64,000 nt of DNA from Erysipelotrichales bacterium (lineage in GTDB: Bacteria; Bacillota_I; Bacilli_A; Erysipelotrichales; Erysipelotrichaceae). Below, piece after piece: positions 54,382 through 63,533 of this stretch (positions are counted from its first letter, which is position 1; the number at the start of each line of letters is the position of its first letter). The notes below the pieces were generated by a model. That model worked only from the letters and a program-made list of their open reading frames with translations, searched no databases and was not told where the DNA came from. Both the position numbers and the translations under genes were made by a program. The stretch covers positions 310,001 to 374,000 of the forward strand of contig CAJTFG010000002.1 of assembly GCA_910575705.1 (NCBI GenBank), read 5' to 3'.

Positions 54382-55217
54382 TGTTTGAAGAGTATCTGTC
54401 ACATGCTTTGGATAGCATCCTCCCATCAAACGTAAAAGATGCTATGCTGTATTCCCTGATGAACGGCGGTAAGCGCATACGCCCGCTGCTGCTGTTAGAA
54501 ACCCTAAAAGGGTATGGATATAAGAAAGAACTTGGATATGCCTGTGCGGCCGGTATTGAAATGATTCATACGTATTCTTTGATTCATGATGATCTGCCTG
54601 CTATGGACGATGATACACTGCGGCGCGGAAAACCGTCCTGCCATATCGCTTTTGATGAAGCTACCGCTATCTTGGCAGGAGATGGGTTGCTTACCCATGC
54701 GTTTGCATTGGCTGCGCAAGCAACGAATGATGCCGTTAAAAATGAACGTATCGTTCGGTACTTTTCCCGTTATGCCGGCTGCAATGGGATGATCTTGGGA
54801 CAGACGCTGGATATAGAAGCTGAAAGTCATACATCTTTGCATATCGAAGATCTGGAAAAAATCCATTATTATAAAACCGGTATGCTGTTAACACTGCCGA
54901 TGGTATGCGCGGCGATCATAACCGGGCATGAAAGCGATATTCCCGTGTGGGAAAAAATAGGAGAATGCATCGGTCTTTCTTTTCAAATTCAAGATGATCT
55001 GCTGGATATCACTTCTACAAAAGAGGAGCTTGGCAAAAATCCAAACAGTGATGCGCAAAACCATAAGCAGACATATGCTACCATGATGAAAATGGAAGAA
55101 GCGCAGAAGTTATGTGATATGTATTACGCGAAGGCAAAAAAGCTCATCGAACAGTTGTCATTCGATAATACGGGATTGTTTACGATCCTCGATGCGCTGC
55201 GTAACAGAAGGAAGTAA
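54378..55217 (+). CDS. ispA: Polyprenyl (farnesyl) diphosphate synthase
   Basis: A 279-residue prenyltransferase: NGGKRIRPLLLLETL, first aspartate-rich motif HDDLPAMDDDTLRRGKPSCH, second FQIQDDLLDITSTKEELGK. It makes C15 (or C20) prenyl chains for undecaprenyl and quinone lipids. Two adjacent ATGs (54378 and 54381) are possible. The neighbour dxs supplies its precursors. Confidence 0.92.
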   Translation: MMFEEYLSHALDSILPSNVKDAMLYSLMNGGKRIRPLLLLETLKGYGYKKELGYACAAGIEMIHTYSLIHDDLPAMDDDTLRRGKPSCHIAFDEATAILAGDGLLTHAFALAAQATNDAVKNERIVRYFSRYAGCNGMILGQTLDIEAESHTSLHIEDLEKIHYYKTGMLLTLPMVCAAIITGHESDIPVWEKIGECIGLSFQIQDDLLDITSTKEELGKNPNSDAQNHKQTYATMMKMEEAQKLCDMYYAKAKKLIEQLSFDNTGLFTILDALRNRRK

Positions 55218-55234
55218 CAGAGAGGAGTCTTTAC

Positions 55235-57094
55235 ATGAAGCTGTATGATATCAAAGATCCCGATGATATAAAAGGCATGTCGTTGGATGAACTTGAAAAT
55301 CTATGTCAGGACATCCGTTCTTTTTTAATTGAAAATGTTTCTAAGACAGGCGGTCATCTTTCCAGCAATCTGGGGATCGTGGAATTGACGGTCGCTCTTC
55401 ATTATACGTTTTTTTCACCGAAAGATAAGATCTTTTTCGATGTTGGACATCAAAGCTATGTTCATAAGATCCTTACGGGCAGGGCAGGTTCCTTTTCTAC
55501 TTTGCGGCAATATAAAGGTCTGAGCGGTTTTCAGAAACGCTATGAAAGCGACCATGACGTCTGGGAAGCAGGACACTCTTCCACATCGTTATCCGCGGCC
55601 TTAGGGATGGCTGTCGCACGTGATCTGAATCATGAAAATTATCATATTGTACCGGTCATCGGCGATGCTTCTTTAACCGGCGGCATGGCAATGGAAGCGT
55701 TAAATCAGATCGGCTATGAAAATAAAAATATGATTATTATCTTTAATGACAATAATATGTCCATATCAAAAAATGTAGGTGCCATGGATGCCGCATTCAC
55801 AAGAATGCGTACATCAAAGCCATACATCACATTAAAGGAGGATATCAGCTCCACATTATCGGGATCCAAGATAGGAAAATCCGTATTGGAAAATCTGCGT
55901 TCCTTTAAAAATTCCGTAAAAGACAACGTGGTAGATACATCACTGTTCGGTGAATTCAATCTGGATTACATCGGTCCGGTAAATGGTCATGATCTGAAGA
56001 CGCTGATCAAAATACTGCGGGCTGCCAAAAAGCACCATGGACCTATCGTTGTGCATGTCATCACCAAAAAGGGAAAAGGCTATCCCTATGCGGAAAACGA
56101 TAAATTCGGGAAATGGCACGGTGTTCCCCAATTTGATATAAAAAGCGGAATGTTTTTGTCTAAAATGCCTTCCGGCCATGCCAGTTGGAGTGAAGTGATC
56201 GCTAAAAACCTACAGTATTTGGCGGAAAAAAACGAAGATATCGTTGCGATAACACCGGCGATGATCAGCGGTTCTAAATTAACGGAATTCTTTCATTTTT
56301 ATCCTGAACGCTCCTTTGACTGCGGTATTGCGGAAGAACATGCGATCACCTTTGCGGCAGGGCTTGCCAACAGCGGAAAGCGGCCTTTTGTATCTATTTA
56401 TTCTTCATTTTTACAACGTGCCTACGATCAGATCAACCACGATGTAGCAAGGATGGACCTTCCTGTTGTGATCGGTATCGATCGCTGCGGGCTAGTCGGC
56501 GAAGACGGCGAAACACATCATGGCTTATTTGATGTATCCATGATACGTTCTATGCCCAATATGATCCTCTGCCAGCCTAAGGATGCAAGAGAAGCGCAGC
56601 AGCTGTTATACACTGCCTTTCAGCAGCAGCATCCTTTCGCGATTCGCTATCCGCGCGGTAACATTCCATTTACCGTATCGGATACGATAGAAGAAGTGCG
56701 TATCGGAAGCTGGACAAAATGGAGCTATGCAGAGAAAAGCAAAGTGATCATCATCGCATATGGCAGCGACGTTGATAAGATCATATCTAAGGCCACGGTA
56801 AATGCACAGCCGATCACGGTCATCAACGCGCGTTTCTTCAAACCTCTCGATGAAGAAATGATGCAGGAGATCATGAACAGCAAGCTTCCGGTCATCATTT
56901 ATGAAACGGATATTTTAGCAGGTGGTTTGTCCGGTGCTATTTTAGAATATTCCAATGATCATAACTGTAAAAAACACTATGACAGGATCGGCATCGGCGA
57001 TCATTATGTCGAGCATGGCAGTCTGCCGCTTTTAAGAAAAAGCGAGCATATCGATATGAATTCATTATTTGAAAGGATCGGTTCTTATTTGTAA
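55235..57094 (+). CDS. dxs: 1-deoxy-D-xylulose-5-phosphate synthase
   Basis: DXS makes the first MEP-pathway intermediate from pyruvate and glyceraldehyde phosphate with thiamine diphosphate. The 619-residue protein has GHLSSNLGIVELTVALHY, the ThDP motif GDASLTGGMAMEALN..NDNNMSIS, FDCGIAEEHAITFAAGLA and RCGLVGEDGETHHGLFD, and a transketolase C-terminal domain. Located between ispA and tlyA. Confidence 0.95.
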   Translation: MKLYDIKDPDDIKGMSLDELENLCQDIRSFLIENVSKTGGHLSSNLGIVELTVALHYTFFSPKDKIFFDVGHQSYVHKILTGRAGSFSTLRQYKGLSGFQKRYESDHDVWEAGHSSTSLSAALGMAVARDLNHENYHIVPVIGDASLTGGMAMEALNQIGYENKNMIIIFNDNNMSISKNVGAMDAAFTRMRTSKPYITLKEDISSTLSGSKIGKSVLENLRSFKNSVKDNVVDTSLFGEFNLDYIGPVNGHDLKTLIKILRAAKKHHGPIVVHVITKKGKGYPYAENDKFGKWHGVPQFDIKSGMFLSKMPSGHASWSEVIAKNLQYLAEKNEDIVAITPAMISGSKLTEFFHFYPERSFDCGIAEEHAITFAAGLANSGKRPFVSIYSSFLQRAYDQINHDVARMDLPVVIGIDRCGLVGEDGETHHGLFDVSMIRSMPNMILCQPKDAREAQQLLYTAFQQQHPFAIRYPRGNIPFTVSDTIEEVRIGSWTKWSYAEKSKVIIIAYGSDVDKIISKATVNAQPITVINARFFKPLDEEMMQEIMNSKLPVIIYETDILAGGLSGAILEYSNDHNCKKHYDRIGIGDHYVEHGSLPLLRKSEHIDMNSLFERIGSYL

Positions 57095-57095
57095 T

Positions 57096-57878
57096 ATGAT
57101 GCGGCTTGATCAATATCTCGTAGAAACAAAAGAGCTTTCTTCTCGGACCAAAGCACAGGAAGCTATCAAAGAAGGCAGGGTTTTCATAGATGGCGTACGC
57201 ATTCGGAAATGTTCTTTCCCGGTAAAAGAAGATGCCCACGTAACGGTTAAAAAAGCAGAGCTGGCGTTTGTTTCACGAGCAGGGTTTAAACTATACGATG
57301 CCCTTATGGACTTTCATATCGATATGAAGGATCGGATCGTGATCGATGTGGGAGCCAGTACCGGCGGATTTACAGATGTCTGTTTAAAGCTCGGTGCTTC
57401 CATGGTATATGCAGTGGATGTAGGACATGATCAGTTAGCAGAAGAGCTGACCCACGATCCGCGTGTAAAGGAAATGTCCGGCTGTAACTGCCGTTATCTG
57501 GAACGTGATATGTTTGATCCTCTTCCTGATTTTGCCTGCATGGATGTATCTTTCATCTCCATCAAGCAAATCCTTCCCGCACTCTTGAACGTGATGAGTA
57601 AGACAGAGATCGTCGCTTTGATAAAGCCGCAGTTTGAAGCAGGAAGAGCTCATATCGGGAAAAACGGTATCGTGCGGAATGAAAAAATACATGTTCATGT
57701 AATAGAGGATATGATAAAATTCGTACAATCTTTGGGATATTTCGTCCATCATTTACAGGCAAGCAGCATCCTTGGGAAAGACGGCAACAAAGAATTTGTC
57801 ATGCATATAAAAAAAGAGCCTTGCCACAAGGTATTTCCAACACTGCAGATCGTAAGGAATTATAAAGCTAAGAGGTGA
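57096..57878 (+). CDS. tlyA: TlyA family rRNA 2'-O-methyltransferase/hemolysin-like
   Basis: A 260-residue protein: N-terminal S4 RNA-binding domain (MRLDQYLVETKELSSRTKAQ, EGRVFIDG) and an FtsJ-like methyltransferase (VIDVGASTGGFTDVCLKLGA, YAVDVGHDQLAEEL, DVSFISIKQILPAL, LIKPQFEAGR). It methylates ribosomal RNA 2'-hydroxyls in relatives. It starts one base after the dxs stop. ArgR, which usually lies between tlyA and recN, is absent. Confidence 0.9.
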   Translation: MMRLDQYLVETKELSSRTKAQEAIKEGRVFIDGVRIRKCSFPVKEDAHVTVKKAELAFVSRAGFKLYDALMDFHIDMKDRIVIDVGASTGGFTDVCLKLGASMVYAVDVGHDQLAEELTHDPRVKEMSGCNCRYLERDMFDPLPDFACMDVSFISIKQILPALLNVMSKTEIVALIKPQFEAGRAHIGKNGIVRNEKIHVHVIEDMIKFVQSLGYFVHHLQASSILGKDGNKEFVMHIKKEPCHKVFPTLQIVRNYKAKR

Positions 57879-57882
57879 TTTT

Positions 57883-59532
57883 ATGCTACAGCAGATATAC
57901 GTAGAAAATTTTGTTTTGATCGATAATGTCAATCTCACGTTTCGTGATCATTTATCCGCTTTTACCGGAGAAACCGGTGCCGGGAAATCACTTCTGATCG
58001 ATGCGATCGGCATTTTAAAAGGAGATCGTATCTCTTCATCGCTCGTTCGGCAGAATAAGGAAAAGGCCCTGATCGAAGGCGTGTTTACGCTGAGTGAGCA
58101 GCATCCGGCATATGGGATATTACGGGAAGCCGGTTATGATATCGAGGAAGGAATGCTGATCATCACCCGTGAATTTACCAAAGACGGTAAAAGCACCTCT
58201 CGCATCAATCATCGTCTGACAACCGTTTCTTTCATAAAAGAAGTGATCCGTTTGCTCATCGACATTCATTCCCAGCACGATACACAGTATTTGTTAAACA
58301 GCCGCTATCATTTAGGACTGTTGGATGCTTATTGTGCGCATGACGACCTGCTTACGCAAACAAAAAAGGCATATGAGAAGTATAAAGAATGCTGTGATAC
58401 ATTACAAGATGCTTTGCTGAATACGTATAATGTCGATGATCTGGAATTTTTGAGCTTTCAGCTAAATGAGATCGAACAAGCGGCTATCCACGACGGGGAA
58501 CTGGAAGAACTGGAATCAGAACAGCGGCGCATGCAGGCCTTTGAGAAAATATCTTCCCATCTTCACAATGCTATCGAATATTTGGATGGTGCCCACGGAT
58601 CCAATCCATCTTTGTACGAAGCCTGTCGTGAGTTGGAGAGCCTTGATGAAGACGAACGACTTGTAAAAGCGCATGAAGCGCTTTTGGACGCGTATTATCT
58701 GATCGATGAAAAGCTGGGAGAACTGCGCGATTATCTTTCTTTCATGGAATATGATGAACAGCGTTATAATGATATTCAGGAGCGCATTTTTCTGATCCGT
58801 AAGATAGAAAGAAAATATGGAAATATCCGTTATTTGGATCAGAAAAAAGAAGAACTGCAGAAAAAGATCGATCGGATCCTCCACCGGCAGGAATTTATCG
58901 AACAGCAGGAACATCTGAAAAAAGAAGCGTATGCTATCTTTTTCACTTATGCAAAGCAGCTTCAAGCCAATCGAAAAAAACAGGCAAAGCGTCTGGAATC
59001 CGATATCATAAAGCAATTGGAAGATCTGTATCTTCCTAATGCTCGTTTTGAAATATCCTTCCAAGAGACAGAAGGGAATATGACAGGTATCGATAAAGTG
59101 GAATTCATGATATCCATGAATCCGGGTGAACATATGAAACCTTTAAGTACAACGGCATCCGGCGGGGAATTGTCACGTCTCATGCTTGGATTAAAAGCGG
59201 TTTTTACTAATCTTGCTAAAATTGAAACCATCATATTCGATGAAATCGATACGGGAGTCAGCGGAAGTGTTGCTTTAGCGATCGGAAAAAAGATGAAACA
59301 GCTGGCAAACAGTACACAGGTGTTATGTGTGACCCATCTCGCACAAGTAGCAGCTTGTGCCGATACCCATTATCTCGTCAAAAAGAAACAGCTGGAACAG
59401 GAAACGCAAACCCAGATCGTAAAACTGAGCGAAGAAGAACGCATACGGGAGTTGGCGATGATCTCTTCGGATTCACAGTCGGAACACGCTCTTCGTGCGG
59501 CACAGGAGCTCTTTGCCAAAGGACAGAGTTAA
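57883..59532 (+). CDS. recN: DNA repair protein RecN
   Basis: SMC-like ATPase of double-strand-break repair, 549 residues. Walker A AFTGETGAGKSLLIDAI (about 28-43), a long coiled coil from about 150 to 390, the signature STTASGGELSRLMLGLKAVF, Walker B ETIIFDEIDTGVSGSVA and the VTHLAQVAACAD stretch. It directly follows tlyA after AAGAGGTGA. Confidence 0.95.
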   Translation: MLQQIYVENFVLIDNVNLTFRDHLSAFTGETGAGKSLLIDAIGILKGDRISSSLVRQNKEKALIEGVFTLSEQHPAYGILREAGYDIEEGMLIITREFTKDGKSTSRINHRLTTVSFIKEVIRLLIDIHSQHDTQYLLNSRYHLGLLDAYCAHDDLLTQTKKAYEKYKECCDTLQDALLNTYNVDDLEFLSFQLNEIEQAAIHDGELEELESEQRRMQAFEKISSHLHNAIEYLDGAHGSNPSLYEACRELESLDEDERLVKAHEALLDAYYLIDEKLGELRDYLSFMEYDEQRYNDIQERIFLIRKIERKYGNIRYLDQKKEELQKKIDRILHRQEFIEQQEHLKKEAYAIFFTYAKQLQANRKKQAKRLESDIIKQLEDLYLPNARFEISFQETEGNMTGIDKVEFMISMNPGEHMKPLSTTASGGELSRLMLGLKAVFTNLAKIETIIFDEIDTGVSGSVALAIGKKMKQLANSTQVLCVTHLAQVAACADTHYLVKKKQLEQETQTQIVKLSEEERIRELAMISSDSQSEHALRAAQELFAKGQS

Positions 59533-59601
59533 GTTTTTACTAATTATTACTAATATTATTTCATCTTTCTCGGACATACTATTTATCGAGGAGGTGAATA
59601 A

Positions 59602-60600
59602 ATGTTAAAAAAATGGAGTATGTTTTTATTGGCAGCTGCTTTATTTTCACCCGGTCTCATCTATGCTAACAGTGAATTGATCGTTGGCGGCGATACGATC
59701 GGTATCGAAGTCGATTACGATGGCGTTATGGTAACAGGTACCTATACGATATCTCAAGAAGACGGCATGTATGATCCTTCTCAGACATTTCAGAAGGGGG
59801 ATATCATAAAATCAGTCAACGGCACCGATTTGCATTCTCTGCAGGAACTGTACGCGATCATCAATACCTTTCAAAACAATGTCAATGACATTCCTTGTGA
59901 GATTGAAAGAAACGATCAAAGAGTGTCTGTTGTCCTGCGTACGATTTTCGACAGCTCTACCAATTCCTATAAGAGCGGATTGTATGTAAAAGATAAAATC
60001 ACTGGAGTAGGAACCATCACGTATTATGATCCTGCCAATCAATCGTACGGTGCCTTAGGACATGAGATTATGGATACGGATCTTCAGGAGATCGCAGACA
60101 TCGAAAACGGTTCGATTTACTCTTCGGATGTAACGTCGATAACGAAGGCGCAATCACAGATCGCCGGTGAAAAGCATGCGACGATTGATTACAACGATCT
60201 TTTAGGCGATATACAAAAAAATACGACGATCGGTATTTATGGAAACTACCAGAAAAAAGGCACAAACTCCTTACAGCTGGAATGGGCGGATAAAGAAGAG
60301 ATCACCACTGGTCCCGCGCAGATCTATACCGTTCTCAATGGCAATGAGATCCGGGCATATGATATTGAACTAACAAAAGTGCATGATCAAAGCATGTCTT
60401 CTATCAAAGGGATCGAATTTACGATCACCGATCCTGTCCTCATAGAAAAAACAAATGGTATCGTACAGGGAATGAGCGGAAGTCCTATCGTCCAAAACAA
60501 TAAAATCATCGGAGCGGTCACCCATGTAGTGCTTTCAGATCCGATGCAGGGTTATGGAGTTTTTATCGAATGGATGCTGCAGGAGTCGAATTCGCTATAA
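59602..60600 (+). CDS. spoIVB: SpoIVB-like serine peptidase (S55) with PDZ domain
   Basis: A 332-residue secreted or membrane-anchored protease. An N-terminal hydrophobic segment (SMFLLAAALFSPGLIYA), a PDZ domain (QTFQKGDIIKSVNGTDLHSL), then the S55 peptidase with the histidine of GALGHEIMD (H154), and the GIVQGMSGSPIVQNNKIIGA serine region near 291-293. SpoIVB starts the sigma-K checkpoint in the forespore. Its place before spo0A is the conserved one. GAGGAGGTGA precedes the start. Confidence 0.93.
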   Translation: MLKKWSMFLLAAALFSPGLIYANSELIVGGDTIGIEVDYDGVMVTGTYTISQEDGMYDPSQTFQKGDIIKSVNGTDLHSLQELYAIINTFQNNVNDIPCEIERNDQRVSVVLRTIFDSSTNSYKSGLYVKDKITGVGTITYYDPANQSYGALGHEIMDTDLQEIADIENGSIYSSDVTSITKAQSQIAGEKHATIDYNDLLGDIQKNTTIGIYGNYQKKGTNSLQLEWADKEEITTGPAQIYTVLNGNEIRAYDIELTKVHDQSMSSIKGIEFTITDPVLIEKTNGIVQGMSGSPIVQNNKIIGAVTHVVLSDPMQGYGVFIEWMLQESNSL

Positions 60601-60633
60601 GGATAAATCGACGAATTACTGCATAAATCTCTA

Positions 60634-60661
60634 AAAAACGACAATCAATCGTCGTTTTTTT
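60634..60661 (+). terminator. Terminator between spoIVB and spo0A
   Basis: AAAAAACGAC / GTCGTTTTTT with an eight-base loop and a longer T run. Confidence 0.85.
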
Positions 60662-60679
60662 TATGATTGCATAGAAAAT

Positions 60680-60716
60680 TGTCAAACATATTATGTTTCT
60701 TCGACATTCTTCGATT
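60680..60716 (+). promoter_or_regulatory. 0A-box cluster in the spo0A promoter region
   Basis: TTCGACA at 60700-60706 is the exact complement of the Spo0A box TGTCGAA. TGTCAAA at 60680-60686 and TTCGATT at 60710-60716 are one- or two-mismatch copies. They lie 52-88 bases before the spo0A start, as expected for autoregulation. Spacing to a -10 (CGTATAATT near 60734-60742) is compatible with direct control. Confidence 0.65.
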
Positions 60717-60767
60717 AATTTCTCATCCTCCGTACGTATAATTAAAAACGCGAGGAGGAGAGTTATC

Positions 60768-61601
60768 ATGAAAGAAAATTATAAGGTGTACATCGTAGAT
60801 GACAGTATTGAGATGATTCAGAAAATGAAAAATGAGATACGTAAAAGTTCTATGTTTACCATCATGGGAAATGCGGCAAATGGGGAACAATGCCTGCTGG
60901 AACTTCGTTCTAAACATATCGATATTTTAGTACTTGATCTCATCATGCCGAAAAAGGATGGGATCGCGGTGTTAAAAGAGATGAAAGTAAATAATATTCA
61001 TGCGGATCACATCATATGTACGACACCGTTCATAAATGATCTTATCGTATCTCAAATACAAAATTATCAGGTAGACTATCTGCTGATGAAACCGTTTGAT
61101 CTAACACAGCTGATCGATAAACTACATACGATTGCCGGTATGAATGTAACGGAAACAAGAGAGGGAAACGTACTGAAGATAAATCTGGATGATCAGGAAA
61201 AAGAGCGCATCTTAAAACTCGATCTGGAAAGTGAAATCACCTCACTGCTTCATGAGATCGGAATACCGGCACATATCAAAGGATATATGTATCTTCGTAC
61301 CGCTATTTTAGAAACCTATCTAAACGTTGACTTTCTGGGCCAGATCACCAAGGTCCTCTATCCCGAAATAGCTCGGAAATACGGTACAACGGCATCTCGT
61401 GTCGAAAGAGCAATACGGCATGCTATCGAGGTCGCATGGAATCGAGGAAATATCGATGCCATTGACGATATCTTCGGATATACCATATCTGCCAGCAAGG
61501 CAAAACCAACTAATTCGGAATTTATCGCTATGATATCCGATAAGCTTCGTTTAGAGCATCGTTTGAAAAATAAAACAGGAGTATTACATACATATCGTTA
61601 G
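60768..61601 (+). CDS. spo0A: Sporulation master regulator Spo0A
   Basis: A 277-residue response regulator: receiver domain with VYIVDD (D11, D12), phosphoacceptor Asp57 in [13 protein letters not shown] and the lysine in LLMKPFD. Then, after about residue 145, the Spo0A-specific DNA-binding domain ([40 protein letters not shown]). The ATG at 60768 follows CGAGGAGGAG; the open frame from 60693 has no site. Its presence argues for sporulation or a related developmental programme. Confidence 0.95.
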   Translation: MKENYKVYIVDDSIEMIQKMKNEIRKSSMFTIMGNAANGEQCLLELRSKHIDILVLDLIMPKKDGIAVLKEMKVNNIHADHIICTTPFINDLIVSQIQNYQVDYLLMKPFDLTQLIDKLHTIAGMNVTETREGNVLKINLDDQEKERILKLDLESEITSLLHEIGIPAHIKGYMYLRTAILETYLNVDFLGQITKVLYPEIARKYGTTASRVERAIRHAIEVAWNRGNIDAIDDIFGYTISASKAKPTNSEFIAMISDKLRLEHRLKNKTGVLHTYR

Positions 61602-61650
61602 ACGAAGAGATGAAATTCCGTTATAATAATATCCGTATAAGGAGTGTTCT

Positions 61651-62805
61651 ATGGCAGGAAAAGTAATCTTTCACATCGATTTGAATTCATTTTATGCAAG
61701 TGCGGAATTATTAAAAAACTCCGCTTTGGAAGGACAACCAGTCGTAGTTGCTGGCCTCCATCGGCGAAGCGTCGTTTCCACTGCCAGTTATGAAGCTCGT
61801 TCTTTTGGAGTACATAGCGCCATGCCACTTCATATGGCATTGGAAAAATGTCCGGATCTGGTCGTTGTACAAGGGGATTTCGCATGGTATGAAGAACTCA
61901 GCGAACGCTTCTTTCGCTTTATCCGCAGCTTTACACCGCTTGTGGAACCAGCTAGTATCGATGAATGCTATATTGATGTCACAGAACTTATAAAATCTTA
62001 TAAGCGCCCTCTGGATTTGGCTTGGAGCATACAGCATCGGCTTTATGACGAATTGCATCTCCCGTGTAGCATCGGTGTCGGTCCTAATAAGTTTTTGGCT
62101 AAGATGGCTAGTGATATGCGTAAACCGATGGGAATTACCGTATTAAGAAGACAGGAAATCGCAAGGAAAATGTGGCCTCTTCCGATAACGCAAATGTGGG
62201 GGATCGGTTCCAAATCAGCACCGATCTTATCGAAACATGGTATAGAAACCATTGGAGATCTGGCAGATCCTGTGAATGAGACCAAAGTGATGACCTTATT
62301 AGGAAAACACAGCTATCAATTTATTCAAAATGCCCGTGGCTATGATAAAACTCCGCTTTCTTATAATCGCAGTGTACAATCCATATCACAGTCTACAACG
62401 CTGGATCGGGATATTCAGGAATATGAAGAAATACGAGCCGTTTTGGCAAGACTTGCCGAGTCCTTATCTCGCCGTGCAAAAGAAGAAGATGTCATGGGAA
62501 GTCTGATCTCCGTATCTATACGTTATTTTGATTTTACGAATATGGTTCGTTCCTTATCACTGGAAACACCGACTCGTGATGCTAAAAATCTCTTAGAGAA
62601 TGCTCTGCTTTTATTTGACAGAAATCATAATGACAAAGCAATACGTCATTTAGGCATAGGGCTCGGCTCTCTTACTTCTTCCACAAGAAGTATTCAGCAG
62701 CTCAATCTCTTTGAAACGAAGGTTTCCGCTTCTTATGATGTAGTAAACGAATTGAATAAACAATTCCCCAAGGCAAACTTAAAGCGGGCAAGCGATATCA
62801 AATAA
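61651..62805 (+). CDS. dinB: DNA polymerase IV (Y family)
   Basis: Error-prone translesion polymerase of 384 residues. Catalytic carboxylates are in FHIDLNSFYASAE and EPASIDECYIDVTE; the helix-hairpin-helix is QMWGIGSKSAPILSKHGIET; the little-finger domain follows. The C-terminal IQQLNLFE resembles a sliding-clamp-binding motif. A TATAAT-like -10 (61623-61628) and AAGGAG precede it. It is not normally between spo0A and spoIIM. Confidence 0.93.
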   Translation: MAGKVIFHIDLNSFYASAELLKNSALEGQPVVVAGLHRRSVVSTASYEARSFGVHSAMPLHMALEKCPDLVVVQGDFAWYEELSERFFRFIRSFTPLVEPASIDECYIDVTELIKSYKRPLDLAWSIQHRLYDELHLPCSIGVGPNKFLAKMASDMRKPMGITVLRRQEIARKMWPLPITQMWGIGSKSAPILSKHGIETIGDLADPVNETKVMTLLGKHSYQFIQNARGYDKTPLSYNRSVQSISQSTTLDRDIQEYEEIRAVLARLAESLSRRAKEEDVMGSLISVSIRYFDFTNMVRSLSLETPTRDAKNLLENALLLFDRNHNDKAIRHLGIGLGSLTSSTRSIQQLNLFETKVSASYDVVNELNKQFPKANLKRASDIK

Positions 62806-62823
62806 CAGCGATATTTGTCGATG

Positions 62824-62852
62824 AAAAGAAGGAAAGATGCCTTCTTTTTTTT
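62824..62852 (+). terminator. Terminator after dinB
   Basis: AAAAGAAGG / CCTTCTTTT with a seven-base loop and T run. Confidence 0.8.
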
Positions 62853-62878
62853 CATATGCTTTACTAGAGGTGAAGAAT

Positions 62879-63484
62879 ATGAAAGGGCATCAGCGCTATT
62901 ACGGCTTATTACATAAATATAAACAAGTATATCTATTTATTGCCATCCTCGTCATCGTAGGATTTTGTATGGGCATATTTCTTTCCAACTACATAGATGT
63001 AAAGGATACGGCGAATCTATCCGCTTATCTCACTACCGTTAATGAAAATGTTGATAAATATGCATATTTTGTCGATCAGTTTTTTCTCGGAATTCTGTTT
63101 ATCCTTTTTGTATTTTTTCTAGGTACGAGCATTATCGGCATTCCTATCGTATCTTTTATCACGTTCACAAAAGGACTGCAGATCGGCTTTTCTTGCGCTT
63201 TGTTTGTTTGTACGTATCAAATGAAAGGCATTATCGGTATCCTGATCACACTGCTGCCACAAGTGCTGATGGACTTGTTGGCAACATTTCTCATATCTGC
63301 CTGTGCCATACAACTGTCCATGTATTTGATCTACAGCTGCAGCAATTGCGAGCGTCTGGATTTTAAACGCTTGATCAACAGCGTTTTAAACGATATTTTT
63401 ATATCATTTGTCATCGTTTTAATCGGTTCTTATATAAAAGCAACCGTTGTTATGGAACTCATTCGCCTCTTTAATCTCATGTGA
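62879..63484 (+). CDS. spoIIM: Stage II sporulation protein M
   Basis: A 201-residue membrane protein with five hydrophobic segments (VYLFIAILVIVGFCMGIFLS; GILFILFVFFLGTSIIGIPI; GLQIGFSCALFVCTYQMKGI). The FFLGTSIIGIP and F-TKGLQIGF stretches are typical of SpoIIM, part of the septal peptidoglycan-degrading complex that drives engulfment. The ATG at 62879 follows AGAGGTGAA; the upstream extension from 62837 crosses the terminator. Confidence 0.88.
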   Translation: MKGHQRYYGLLHKYKQVYLFIAILVIVGFCMGIFLSNYIDVKDTANLSAYLTTVNENVDKYAYFVDQFFLGILFILFVFFLGTSIIGIPIVSFITFTKGLQIGFSCALFVCTYQMKGIIGILITLLPQVLMDLLATFLISACAIQLSMYLIYSCSNCERLDFKRLINSVLNDIFISFVIVLIGSYIKATVVMELIRLFNLM

Positions 63485-63533
63485 TGCGAAAAGGTACAAT
63501 TTTATTGTATAATAGTAGGCAGGAGATGATATT

